From Acidimicrobiales bacterium (GTDB lineage: Bacteria; Actinomycetota; Acidimicrobiia; Acidimicrobiales; MedAcidi-G1), in contig JAPKBH010000016.1 in NCBI GenBank assembly GCA_028823445.1, forward strand, positions 1 through 40,853: DNA of 40,853 nt, written 5' to 3'. The notes beneath the pieces are model-generated. The model searched no databases and was not told the DNA's origin. It saw nothing but the letters and a program-made list of their open reading frames with translations. Positions 24,972-33,287 of the stretch are shown piece by piece. Within the stretch, counting starts at the first letter, position 1. The number at the start of each line of letters is the position of its first letter. Made by a program: the position numbers and the translations under genes.

Positions 24972-26659
24972 CGGTCCAGTGCCTCCACGGCCGCCGCAGA
25001 GGCTTTTCGATGAAGATCAATGTTGTCGGTGGCCTCAACAAGCACATGAATGAGGTGCAGTCCGGGGTGGCCTAAAGACATAGCGAGGGCTTCTTCGAGG
25101 CCGTGGCGGTGAGAAACCCGGTGATAGTTGGCCCCCACTAAGGGTGCCAAATGAGCGAGGTCAAGGTCGTGTGGGGTGTGGAACAAACGGCGATGATCGA
25201 CATGGTTTTGTTTCGCAATGGGTAGAAAAGAGAAAATGCCACCCCCGTTGTTGTCAACCACCACCACGGTGAGGTCTACTCCTAGCCGTCTAGCTGCTGC
25301 CCAACCGCTGAGGTCGTGAAGCAAGGTCAGGTCACCGGTATAAAACACGGTCGGTCCGCCAGACGCATAGCCAACCCCTAGAGCGGTAGAAACTTGGCCA
25401 TCAATGCCGTTGGCTCCGCGGTTGGCGTAGACGCCAAGAGGCCGTTGACCTACTGGGAGAAAAGCATCAAGGTCGCGAATAGGCATGGAGTTCCCCACCA
25501 CTAAAGCAGCCCCCGAAGGAAGTAACGCTCCGAGAACCTCAACTACCGCAGGGTTGCTAAAAGGTGCGTCGGCCATAGCGGAAGCCACGGCGGCCGAGGC
25601 TTGTTGTTCGGCCTGTTGCCAAGATAAGGCCCAAGAGGGGTCAGGTCGATGGGTTACCGCTGCTCGGGCAGCCCAATCGGCGGGAGCCAAGTTGATTCGC
25701 TGAGTAACCACGTTCACTGGGTCGGGGTGACGTCGAAGGTGATCCACGGTGATGACTTGAGGTGGTCGGGTGCGCTCCAGCCAAAGCCGGTAGGCCTTCG
25801 AAGTTGGGAGCCCACCCAATTGTACTATTACTTCGGGTCCATGTTTATCGGCCCAAGATGAGCGAAAAATGTGTTCGCCGGTAGACAGCACCAGGCTATT
25901 AACGGTATGCGGCCCGTGACGAAGGCTTGATGCTGGGTCGGCAATTATTGGCCAACCAGAGGCATTTGCGAGGTCAGCGATGACAGATTTTTCTTTTTCG
26001 TTGAGGTCTAGTGGCCCAACTACTAAAAGCCCTCGAGGGCAATTAGGGAGTGGCGGACAAGGGCGGATCTCGGCTGAAGGGTTGGTGAGTAGTTCGGCCA
26101 TTGGGGGCTCATCGGTGGGGGGCTCTAAGGGTTCGCGTAGCGGCCAGTTGAGGTGCACCGGGCCGGGGGTTTCTTGGGTGGCCAGTTGTACGGCGGCCGC
26201 CGCCAAGGCAACTGCTTCACCTGGGTCTTCGGTGCCAGCAACTGCTGGCTGGTGAAACCACCGAACGTGGGTGCCAAAAAGTTCAACTTGATCAATGGTT
26301 TGTGGGGCGCCTCGGCCTTGAAGTTCGGGTGGGCGGTCGGCGGTAAGAACCAGCAGTGGAACGCCGCTGTGAAAAGCTTCAACTACGGCGGGGAGATAGT
26401 TGGCGGCTGCCGTGCCAGAAGTGCATATCAAGGCCACCGGTCGCCTGGTAGCGCGAGCCAAACCCAAAGCAAAAAACCCGCCCGAGCGTTCATCAAGGTG
26501 CACGGAGACTTCAAGGTCAGGGGTTTGGTCAGCGGCTACCGTTAGCGGGGTAGAGCGTGACCCCGGTGAAAGGGCGACGTGACGCACCCCGCTGGCCACC
26601 AGTTGAGCAAAAAAAGCTCGTAGGGCGGCATGCACGGCTTCTGGGTTTGAGGCGGTCAC
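24968..26659 (-). CDS. menD: SEPHCHC synthase, thiamine-diphosphate enzyme
   Basis: MenD condenses isochorismate with 2-oxoglutarate, using thiamine diphosphate, to SEPHCHC. The 563-residue protein shows the start of the pyrimidine-binding domain (VRHVALSPGSRSTPL, then DERSGGFFALGLA with the ThDP glutamate), CTSGTAAANYLPAVVEA and the ThDP diphosphate/Mg site GDLTLLHDL ... VVDNNGGGIFSFLP. Length and motif order match the family. Its ATG overlaps the menF stop by four bases and its stop overlaps the menH start by four. Confidence 0.95.
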   Translation of the reverse strand: MTASNPEAVHAALRAFFAQLVASGVRHVALSPGSRSTPLTVAADQTPDLEVSVHLDERSGGFFALGLARATRRPVALICTSGTAAANYLPAVVEAFHSGVPLLVLTADRPPELQGRGAPQTIDQVELFGTHVRWFHQPAVAGTEDPGEAVALAAAAVQLATQETPGPVHLNWPLREPLEPPTDEPPMAELLTNPSAEIRPCPPLPNCPRGLLVVGPLDLNEKEKSVIADLANASGWPIIADPASSLRHGPHTVNSLVLSTGEHIFRSSWADKHGPEVIVQLGGLPTSKAYRLWLERTRPPQVITVDHLRRHPDPVNVVTQRINLAPADWAARAAVTHRPDPSWALSWQQAEQQASAAVASAMADAPFSNPAVVEVLGALLPSGAALVVGNSMPIRDLDAFLPVGQRPLGVYANRGANGIDGQVSTALGVGYASGGPTVFYTGDLTLLHDLSGWAAARRLGVDLTVVVVDNNGGGIFSFLPIAKQNHVDHRRLFHTPHDLDLAHLAPLVGANYHRVSHRHGLEEALAMSLGHPGLHLIHVLVEATDNIDLHRKASAAAVEALDR

Positions 26660-27969
26660 TGTTTCTCCGAGGTGGCAACGATGGGGCCCAGCATGGCTTT
26701 GAGTTTCATATCGGTTTCTAAAAGCTCTCGGTCGGGGTCTGACCCTCTAACAACCCCTGCCCCGGCATACAAAGTGGTGCCGTTTTCGGTCAGCAAGGCG
26801 GAGCGTAAAGCCACCCGAAATTCCCCTCGGCCTGTTTGGTCAAACCAGCCCAAAGGGCTCGCAAACCAGCCGCGGTCCATCTCTTCGTGCTGGGCTCGTA
26901 AGGCCGCTGAAGGGGCCACGGGGTGACCAGAAACAGCGGGGGTGGGGTGCAAAGCGCCGACGATGTCAAGCAAACCGGTGCCTGTGGCGAGGTCGGCTTC
27001 GATGGGGGTGTAGAGGTGTTGGATGCCGTGCAGGCGAAGCAGTTCGGGATGTTCGGGGTGTTGGGGGTCTATTTCAAGGCTGCGAAGCGAAGCGTCGACG
27101 GCATCGACAACTACGGCGTGTTCGGCCCGCTCTTTAGGGCTGGTCATGAGGCCTTGGCCGAGGGCAGCATCGGTGGCGGCCGCTGGGTGGCGTGGTGCAG
27201 ACCCTGCGAGCGCTGCGGTGAAGAGGCGCTGGTCTTTGACGGCGGCTAAACGTTCGGGGGTGGCGCCGGCGAAGTTGGTGGCGCCTTGCCCGACACAAAA
27301 GGTGGCGCAAGCGGGGTAGGTGTGGCGCAAGGTAGACAACAAACGCCCAAGGTTGGGGCGGTGGGGCACGGTGAGCGACCGGCAGGGCACGGCTTTAGAG
27401 ATGCTTCCGCCTTCGATGATGTTTAATGCGGTGCTAACCAAGTTGCGGTAATGCCGGCGACTGGCTTCGTTTGACCAGTGGGCTGGGTCAACATCGGGGA
27501 GTGGGTCGGGGGCGGGAGCGGGGTGGGTGGGGAGCAGCCCAGTGGTTTTGTCAATGGTGGTGAGCCAGGTTTTTCCTTTGTGGCGAAGCACTTGCACGGC
27601 GGGCAAAACAATGAGTCCGGCCCCTAAAGGTGCCCAAGGGCCTTGGGCACCTTGGTCGTCAAATGAAAATCCGGCAGCCAATCGGGGAGCGGGGGCACCG
27701 GGTGGGGCGTTTACGGTGAGATTGGCAAATACTTGGTGGGCGAATAGGGCGGCCTGGTTAAAGCGGTCTGGGCCGCTTACTGGTTGGGCCATGGCTTGGC
27801 CGAGGCCCACCCACGAAATGTCGTCGTCGGGTATTTCCCAGTACCAGTGGGCTGCTTGGCCAGGGGCGGCGTTGAGCCACGCCAAGGGGTCGGTGCCAGG
27901 GCCTTCGGTGAGGGCCACCGTGGTGGCGGTGTGGTTGGAGCGGGGGAGGGGTTGAGCGGCTAGTGCCAT
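26656..27969 (-). CDS. menF: Isochorismate synthase
   Basis: MenF isomerises chorismate to isochorismate, the first committed step of menaquinone synthesis. The 437-residue protein has the chorismate-binding signature: GGSISKAVPCRSLTV, FAGATPERLAAV, ALAGSAPRHP, LHPTPAVSGHP and the C-terminal LYAGAGVVRGSDPDRELLET with metal-binding glutamates. Salicylate or enterobactin isochorismate synthases share this fold, but the menD neighbour points to menaquinone. It overlaps the upstream MerR gene by ten bases. Confidence 0.93.
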   Translation of the reverse strand: MALAAQPLPRSNHTATTVALTEGPGTDPLAWLNAAPGQAAHWYWEIPDDDISWVGLGQAMAQPVSGPDRFNQAALFAHQVFANLTVNAPPGAPAPRLAAGFSFDDQGAQGPWAPLGAGLIVLPAVQVLRHKGKTWLTTIDKTTGLLPTHPAPAPDPLPDVDPAHWSNEASRRHYRNLVSTALNIIEGGSISKAVPCRSLTVPHRPNLGRLLSTLRHTYPACATFCVGQGATNFAGATPERLAAVKDQRLFTAALAGSAPRHPAAATDAALGQGLMTSPKERAEHAVVVDAVDASLRSLEIDPQHPEHPELLRLHGIQHLYTPIEADLATGTGLLDIVGALHPTPAVSGHPVAPSAALRAQHEEMDRGWFASPLGWFDQTGRGEFRVALRSALLTENGTTLYAGAGVVRGSDPDRELLETDMKLKAMLGPIVATSEKQ

Positions 27970-28691
27970 TGGCTGGTCACTACTAACTGTTCTGGGTCAA
28001 CAGATTGCAAGGCTTCGGCTAAGGCGTGGCGTTGGCCATCGTCGGCCCGGGCTAGAGCGTGGCTTACTAGCGTGCGGTGAAAGTGTTGAGCAATGAGTCG
28101 GGTGACCGCCGGGAGCAGGGTGTGGATGATGGCTACCAGGTCTTCGTCGGAGTCGGCGGGGGTTTTGATGTGGTGGTCAAAGAGGGCGATGGCTCGGTCC
28201 ACAATGTCGTCAATGTTGGCGGCGTGGTCGGCAGCAAGGGCGACCAGTTGGTCAAGGGGGACCCCAGCGTTGCTAACGGCTAACCCGGCTTCGACCATGG
28301 CTACGGCACTCTGGGAAAATCGAGGTTGGCCCGCTACCACAGTGGGTTGCAGCAAACCGTTGTCGCAAAGCAGGGTGACCAGGCTCTCGGGAACACCGGC
28401 TTGGTCGGCTACTTGGCTTCGGTTCAAGGTAGCGCTTTGAGTGAGGGGACGTACTTCGTTTGCTTGGCCGGCGGCCAGGTCGGCAATTTGGTTGAGGGTC
28501 AGGCCGGCGGCGGCCAGTTGGCGAATTTCTTGGAGTCGTTCGAGATGCTGAGGGGTGTATTCGCTGTGGCGGGCGATGCGTTGCGGTGGGTCAAGGAGGC
28601 CGCGACGTTGGTAATAGCGCACGGTGTCGACGCTGAGCCCGGCGGCGGAAGCCAAGGCATCAACGCGGTAGGTGGTGGGGTGTTCGGTCAC
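27960..28691 (-). CDS. MerR-family transcriptional regulator with two winged-helix domains
   Basis: The 243-residue protein begins with a MerR DNA-binding domain: YRVDALASAAGLSVDTVRYY, then QRRGLLDPPQR and HLERLQEIRQLAAAGLTLNQI. A second, similar motif follows at about 88-150 (LNRSQVADQAGVPESLVTLL, then FSQSAVAMVEAGLAV and GVPLDQLVALA), so it appears to carry a tandem pair. The C-terminal 90 residues are helical and unassigned; no metal-binding cysteines are visible. The first gene of the men operon, it overlaps menF by ten bases and is divergent from the GrdB-like selenoprotein gene 93 bases away. GTG is the start. It probably regulates itself (see its promoter). Confidence 0.85.
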   Translation of the reverse strand: MTEHPTTYRVDALASAAGLSVDTVRYYQRRGLLDPPQRIARHSEYTPQHLERLQEIRQLAAAGLTLNQIADLAAGQANEVRPLTQSATLNRSQVADQAGVPESLVTLLCDNGLLQPTVVAGQPRFSQSAVAMVEAGLAVSNAGVPLDQLVALAADHAANIDDIVDRAIALFDHHIKTPADSDEDLVAIIHTLLPAVTRLIAQHFHRTLVSHALARADDGQRHALAEALQSVDPEQLVVTSQWH

Positions 28692-28697
28692 TCTTTA

Positions 28698-28726
28698 AGT
28701 ATAGGAGTAGTTACTCTCAAAGTAAA
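28698..28726 (-). promoter_or_regulatory. MerR-men operon promoter with an operator-like dyad
   Basis: On the minus strand a -35-like TTTACT (28721-28726) is followed by 17 bases and a -10 TATACT (28698-28703); the GTG start follows six bases later, so the mRNA is probably leaderless. In the spacer, plus-strand bases 28705-28716 form the dyad GAGTA-GT-TACTC, the place where MerR proteins bind. Autoregulation and control of the divergent gene are inferred. Confidence 0.65.
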
Positions 28727-28784
28727 TGCTCTCTATTTTGTCGGCTGGTTCGCCCTTGGGCTTCGAACGTGAAACAATGGGCCA

Positions 28785-29684
28785 ATGAACGCTCCCGATG
28801 CATCAGTCGATTACATCGCCCGAACCCGCGAGCAATACGACTCGCTGGGTTACCCGCCTTACTTATGGGCCGAACGGCCTGACACCCCGCCGTGGTCACC
28901 CATAACCCGCCCTTTGGCGGAGTCAACGGTGGCTCTTTTGGGTTCAGGGGGCGGCTACAACCGCGGTCAGGTGGCATTCCATTGGAAAGACGACACCGGC
29001 ATTCGTCTGTTGCCCAGCAATCAGCCAGCTTCTGATGTGCGGGTAACGCATTTTGCTTACGATCTCGAACCGGCCCGCGCCGACCCCAACATTGTGTTCC
29101 CTCTGGACCGCCTCAACGACCTGGTAGAAGAAGGGTTTATTGGAGGACTGGCCTCGCAATCCATAGCTTTTATGGGCGGCATTTATTCGGTGCGGCGAGC
29201 CGAAGAGGAACTCACCCCGGCCATTCTTGACGCCGTTGAAGCTCTCGCGGAAGACATCGACTTGGCGCTACTCGTACCCGTTTGACCGGTGTGCCACCAG
29301 ACCGTGAGTCTGGTAGCGCGAGCGCTTGAAGCGGTGGGAGTCCCCACCCTCACCTTGACTGCCGCTTACAGCATTACCGCTTCGGCCAACCCGCCGCGGG
29401 CCGCTTATGTAGAAATGCCTTTGGGCTATACCGCAGGCCGGCCCGGTGACCGTGAGTTTCAGTTGAACTTATTGCGTAAAGCGTTGACCCTTGGAGTAGC
29501 CATCGAAACCCCGGGCACCATTGTCGACACCGGCGTGCGTTGGAGCGAAGACCGCTCGTGGAAATCGGCGGCCTCAAGCGGGTTAAACAATGGGGTAATT
29601 TCTGCCGAAGGAGACACTCGTCAAGAACGGGTGGACACTCCCCAATATCAAAGCGAAGACGACCGCCTCGCTGCCGAAGCGTAG
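28785..29684 (+). CDS. GrdB/PrdB-like selenoprotein with a UxxC motif (UGA read through)
   Basis: Two open frames (28785-29282 and 29286-29684) are in the same frame with only TGA at 29283-29285 between them. Read through, they make a 299-residue protein whose centre reads LALLVPV-U167-P-V-C170-HQTVSLVARALE. This is the signature region of the selenoprotein-B family of glycine/sarcosine/betaine/D-proline reductases and their relatives, where selenocysteine or cysteine occupies the first position of a UxxC or CxxC pair. The N-terminal region (LLGSGGGYNRGQVAFHW, RVTHFAYDL, FPLDRLNDLVEEGFIG) and the C-terminal region (PPRAAYVEMPLGYTAGRPG) are both conserved in character. A hairpin follows the TGA (separate entry). 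The gene is divergent from the MerR-men operon. Its substrate is unknown; grdA-like partners are not visible. Confidence 0.87.
29296..29314 (+). promoter_or_regulatory. Bacterial SECIS-like hairpin (GrdB-like selenoprotein)
   Basis: ACCAGAC (29296-29302) pairs perfectly with GTCTGGT (29308-29314) around the loop CGTGA. The loop begins 17 nt after the in-frame TGA. Stem length, loop size, loop guanine and distance match bacterial SECIS elements and closely match the hairpin in the redoxin gene. Confidence 0.72.
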
Positions 29685-29697
29685 AAACGAGAACCTG

Positions 29698-30624
29698 ATG
29701 CCATTGGACCCCGCCCTTGAACCTCTGCTGGCTTTGCTACCTTCGTCGGGTGAAGACCTCAGCCTGATTACCCCAGAAATGATGCGCGCCAATTATGAAC
29801 TGATGGCCGACCCAAACGGCCCGGCGGTTGCTTCGGTAGAAGACCTCAACATTCCCGGGCCGGAGAGTGAAATCCCGGTACGGGTTTATCGTCCGGATGA
29901 AACAACCGCCTTGGCACCGGTCATCATGTTTTTCCACGGCGGGGGGTGGGTGATTGGCAGCCTAGAAACCCATGATGAGGTGGCCCGAGCCATGGCCAAC
30001 GAAACTGGGGCAGTGGTGATAGCGGTGGATTACCGGTTGGCCCCTGAACACCCCTACCCGGCGGCGGCCGACGATTGCTACGCCGCTACTTGCTGGGTGG
30101 CAGACCACGCCGACACTTTGAAAGTAGATGCGCAACGTTTGGCGGTGGCCGGCGATAGCGCAGGCGGAAACTTGGCCGCCGTGGTGGCATTGATGGCTCG
30201 AGATAAAGATGGCCCGGCTATTGCTTTTCAATCATTGATCTACCCGGCGGTAGATATGGACAGCGACCGTTGGCCCTCTATGGCGGCCAATGCAGAAGGC
30301 CCCCTGCTTACCCGCGACGCCATGCATTGGTTCTGCCAGCATTACGTTGGGCAGCAAAAACTTATTGACGACCCTTATGCCGCTCCACTGCGAGCCGACA
30401 GTTTGGCCGGGTTGCCGCCCGCTCACGTAACTACTGCACAATATGACCCGTTGTGTGATGAAGGCCTGGCCTACGCAGAGGCGCTAACTGCTGCGGGCAC
30501 GGCATGCGAAGTGGAGTGCTTTGACGGGCTTATCCATGGGTTCATGAGTTTTGTTGCTGTGGTGCCTGCCGCGGCCGTTGCACAACAAAAAATATTTTCC
30601 GCACTTAAAGCGGGGCTGGCTTAA
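29698..30624 (+). CDS. Alpha/beta hydrolase esterase, hormone-sensitive-lipase family
   Basis: This 308-residue protein is an HSL-type esterase: the oxyanion-hole motif FFHGGGWVIG, VDYRLAPEHPYPAA, the nucleophile VAGDSAGGNLAA, the acid in YDPLCDEGLAYA and the histidine in GLIHGFMSF. It would hydrolyse short-chain carboxylic esters in the cytoplasm; no signal peptide is seen. It follows the selenoprotein gene by 13 bases and precedes the LMW phosphatase gene by six, so these genes may be co-transcribed. Confidence 0.92.
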   Translation: MPLDPALEPLLALLPSSGEDLSLITPEMMRANYELMADPNGPAVASVEDLNIPGPESEIPVRVYRPDETTALAPVIMFFHGGGWVIGSLETHDEVARAMANETGAVVIAVDYRLAPEHPYPAAADDCYAATCWVADHADTLKVDAQRLAVAGDSAGGNLAAVVALMARDKDGPAIAFQSLIYPAVDMDSDRWPSMAANAEGPLLTRDAMHWFCQHYVGQQKLIDDPYAAPLRADSLAGLPPAHVTTAQYDPLCDEGLAYAEALTAAGTACEVECFDGLIHGFMSFVAVVPAAAVAQQKIFSALKAGLA

Positions 30625-30630
30625 GCATTT

Positions 30631-31170
30631 ATGAAAGTTCTTTTTGTTTGCACCGGCAACGTTTGTCGCTCGGCTATGGGCCATGCCTTGCTAGCCCACA
30701 AAGCAAACGAAGCAGGGATCAACCTTGCAGTCGTTTCGGCGGGTACCGAAGCAGCGACAGGCGACCCAGCTACTGATTTGGCCGTTGAAGTTTTGCAACA
30801 ACGAGGCGTTGGTCTGCAAAGCCATCAATCCCGACCGCTGACCACAGAAGTGGTGAGGGACGCTGACTTGATTGTGGCTATGACTCGCCGCCACGAGGCA
30901 GCCATTGTGGCGCTCGACCAAGAGGCTCGACCCCGTACGTTTTTGGCTGGTGAGTTAATCCGCTTGGGTGGGGCACGGGGACCAGTGGGGGAGCATCCGC
31001 CAGAACTCTGGGTGGCTTCTTTACATGAAGCGCGAGGCGGCCATATGACTACTGGCCGCTTGGCCGACGAAATTCCCGACCCATGGGGTGAGCCAATAGA
31101 CGTTTACCGCCAGACTGCCGACCGTTTAGATGGCTTGACCAGCGCCCTCGCCCGCCTCCTCGCCTCCTAA
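30631..31170 (+). CDS. Low-molecular-weight protein-tyrosine-phosphatase family protein
   Basis: This 179-residue protein opens with the P-loop VCTGNVCRSAMG (Cys7, Arg13), the CX5R site of the LMW phosphatases and related arsenate reductases. The acid loop IPDPWG lies near the C-terminus, as required of a phosphatase. It would dephosphorylate phosphotyrosine, possibly in polysaccharide or protein control. The absence of the extra cysteines of thioredoxin-coupled arsenate reductases argues against that function. Confidence 0.88.
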   Translation: MKVLFVCTGNVCRSAMGHALLAHKANEAGINLAVVSAGTEAATGDPATDLAVEVLQQRGVGLQSHQSRPLTTEVVRDADLIVAMTRRHEAAIVALDQEARPRTFLAGELIRLGGARGPVGEHPPELWVASLHEARGGHMTTGRLADEIPDPWGEPIDVYRQTADRLDGLTSALARLLAS

Positions 31171-31205
31171 CCTGCTTACCTGGGGTCAGACCCGAGGTAA
31201 GCAGG
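31171..31205. repeat. REP-like near-perfect palindrome upstream of gltX
   Basis: CCTGCTTACCT (31171-31181) pairs exactly with AGGTAAGCAGG (31195-31205); the interior GGGTC-A-GACCC is itself a palindrome, with one G/G mismatch between the two parts. It begins directly after the stop of the LMW phosphatase gene. It could act as a terminator, but has no T run; the GGGGTCAGACCC core recalls intergenic repeats I know from other bacteria. Confidence 0.75.
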
Positions 31206-31230
31206 TGGGGTCAATTGGAAGGCAGGTCGC

Positions 31231-31236
31231 TAACCT
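31231..31236 (+). promoter_or_regulatory. -10 hexamer for leaderless gltX
   Basis: TAACCT ends seven bases before the chosen GTG of gltX. No convincing -35 or Shine-Dalgarno is visible, so a leaderless transcript is inferred. Confidence 0.4.
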
Positions 31237-31243
31237 CTTAGCG

Positions 31244-32587
31244 GTGAACCCACGTGTACGATTTGCCCCATCGCCAACCGGCTACCTCCATGTAGGGAGT
31301 GCCCGAACGGCGTTATTTAATTGGCTTTATGCCCGCGCCACTGGCGGTACCTATGTGTTGCGGGTCGAAGATACCGATGCTGAACGCAATCGCCCTGAAT
31401 TAACCGAAAACCTCTTGGCAGAGTTGGAGTGGTTAGGGCTGGACTGGGACGAAGGCCCGCTTTATCAGTCGGAGCGCCGAGACCGACATCGAGGGGTTGT
31501 GCAAGATCTGTTGAATGGCAACTTGGCTTATCTCTGTAATGCCGACAATGAAGAGGTGCCTGGCCAAGAGATCACCGATGGCTTGGCGGTGCGTTTTCGT
31601 ATGCCGGCCAACCAAACCGTGGCCTTTACCGACTTGGTGCGGGGGCCGGTTTCTTTTGCCACCGAAGATCTTGAAGATTTTGTAATTTGGCGCTCTAACG
31701 GCACTCCGATGTTTTTGTTGGCCAACGCTGTCGATGACGCCGATATGGGTATCACCCACGCCATTCGCGGCGAGGACCTTCTGTCTGGCGTGCCGAAAGT
31801 ATTGTTGTTGCTCGATGCCATCGGCGCCCCCCACCCGGTTTACGCTCATTTGCCGCTCCTGGTGAACGCACAGCGCAAAAAATTGTCAAAACGCCGTGAC
31901 GATGTTTCCATCGCCGATTACCGAGAAAAGGGCTACCTGCCCGAAGCCATGGTCAACTACTTGGCTTTGCTTGGGTGGGGCCCTCCGGACGACGTCGAGG
32001 AACGCCCCATCGCCGAAATTGCCAAACTGTTTGCTTTGGAAGACGTAAATAAAGCACCGGCTTTTTTTGACCTCAAAAAATTGGAGTTCATAAACGCCGG
32101 TTATTTGCGGGCCCTTAGCAAAGAAGACTTCATGGAACGAGCCGCCCCGTGGGTGAGTGCCGAAGCAGCACCGTGGCCGGCCGAAAACTTTGACGCAGAA
32201 AAGTATTCCATCATGGTCGGTCTAGTGCAAGAAAAGCTCCGTACCTTGGCCGATCTTCCCCGTTTTGTGGACTTCCTTTTCTTGGACGAACCGGTCGATG
32301 ATCCCGACTCCTGGCACAAAGCAATGGTTAAAGGCCCCCAAGCCGCCGAAATGCTTGACGGAGCAGCAGTCGTTTTGGCCGATTGTTCGTGGGAAACCGA
32401 AGCCATTAAAGAAGCAGTGGCGGCCGTTGGCGAAGGCCTTGGCATCAAACTTGGTAAAGCACAAGCACCCATTCGGGTGGCCCTTACCGGACGCACCGTT
32501 GGCCCGCCTATTTTTGAAACCATGGCGCTTTGCTTGGACCGTCAAGTGGTGCTGGACCGGATCGCCCAAGCCCGATCTCGCCTATAG
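31244..32587 (+). CDS. gltX: Glutamyl-tRNA synthetase
   Basis: GltX charges tRNA-Glu. The 447-residue class I synthetase has the HIGH-type motif GYLHVGSARTALFNWLYAR, DTDAERNRPE, the GEDLLSGVPK binding loop and the KMSKS-type KKLSKRRDD. The C-terminal anticodon-binding domain is present. I chose GTG at 31244, giving MNPRVRFAPSPTGYLHVG, because the family begins with RFAPSPTG; an in-frame GTG further up would add 13 unlikely residues. tRNA-Gln and tRNA-Glu genes lie downstream, after the DUF218 gene. Whether it is discriminating or also charges tRNA-Gln depends on whether gatCAB is present, which the window does not show. Confidence 0.95.
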   Translation: MNPRVRFAPSPTGYLHVGSARTALFNWLYARATGGTYVLRVEDTDAERNRPELTENLLAELEWLGLDWDEGPLYQSERRDRHRGVVQDLLNGNLAYLCNADNEEVPGQEITDGLAVRFRMPANQTVAFTDLVRGPVSFATEDLEDFVIWRSNGTPMFLLANAVDDADMGITHAIRGEDLLSGVPKVLLLLDAIGAPHPVYAHLPLLVNAQRKKLSKRRDDVSIADYREKGYLPEAMVNYLALLGWGPPDDVEERPIAEIAKLFALEDVNKAPAFFDLKKLEFINAGYLRALSKEDFMERAAPWVSAEAAPWPAENFDAEKYSIMVGLVQEKLRTLADLPRFVDFLFLDEPVDDPDSWHKAMVKGPQAAEMLDGAAVVLADCSWETEAIKEAVAAVGEGLGIKLGKAQAPIRVALTGRTVGPPIFETMALCLDRQVVLDRIAQARSRL

Positions 32588-32595
32588 GTAATTAG

Positions 32596-33219
32596 ATGGC
32601 GCTCTTCTTGGTTGTTTTGCGCCGCTTCATAAAATGGTTGCCTGGCCTTTTGGTTTGGGTCCTGGCCTTAGGGATTCTCTACTTTGGGGCAACTTACGTG
32701 CAAGTTTGGATGGCCTCGGGAGCCGATGAGGCCCAAGAGGGAGCCGATGCTGCGGTGGTGCTCGGTGCTGCCCAATACGACGGCGAACCCTCACCGGTGT
32801 TGGCGGCTCGTCTTGATCGAGCGTTTGCGCTTTATGAGGCTGAGTTGGTATCAATGATCGTGACCACAGGGGCAAATCAGCCCGGTGATCGTTTTACTCA
32901 AGGTTTCGCTGGCTACGACTATCTAAGAGGTAAGGGCGTTCCTGACGAAAACTTGGTAGTGATTATTGACGGTTCGAGTACCTATCAAGAGTTGGCCGCT
33001 ACGGCTGTTCAGGCCAGCCGCTACGGCATTACTACCGTTTTGTTGGTTTCCGACCAATACCATTCGTTTCGTTTGCGTCAGATAGCTGAGGAGGTGGGCC
33101 TAGACGCTCGGTTAGCACCGACTTCTGGCTCGGTTCGGCTTTTGCTCATGGGGCGAGAAACACTGGCGGTTGGTCTGGGGAGGATTCTGGGTTACCGGCG
33201 CCTTGATGCTTGGGGCTGA
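32596..33219 (+). CDS. YdcF/SanA-like DUF218 membrane protein
   Basis: The 207-residue protein starts with a membrane segment (LLVWVLALGILYFGATYV) and continues with the DUF218 domain: AAVVLGAAQYDGEPSPVLAARLD, VTTGANQ, LVVIIDGSSTYQELAATA and VLLVSDQYHSFRLRQIAEEVG. Members lie at the cytoplasmic membrane and are linked to envelope integrity; the reaction is unknown. It begins eight bases after gltX, so it is probably co-transcribed. Confidence 0.9.
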   Translation: MALFLVVLRRFIKWLPGLLVWVLALGILYFGATYVQVWMASGADEAQEGADAAVVLGAAQYDGEPSPVLAARLDRAFALYEAELVSMIVTTGANQPGDRFTQGFAGYDYLRGKGVPDENLVVIIDGSSTYQELAATAVQASRYGITTVLLVSDQYHSFRLRQIAEEVGLDARLAPTSGSVRLLLMGRETLAVGLGRILGYRRLDAWG

Positions 33220-33287
33220 TACCGAGTTTTTGGGTGGGTTGAAGAGAGGCGAACCGTTACGCTTAGCGGGCCTTCACGGGTCCACCT

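Noticed and set aside
29289-29684. A separate gene starting with GTG at 29289
   Set aside because: It begins one codon after the TGA in the same frame and lacks the N-terminal half of its own family.
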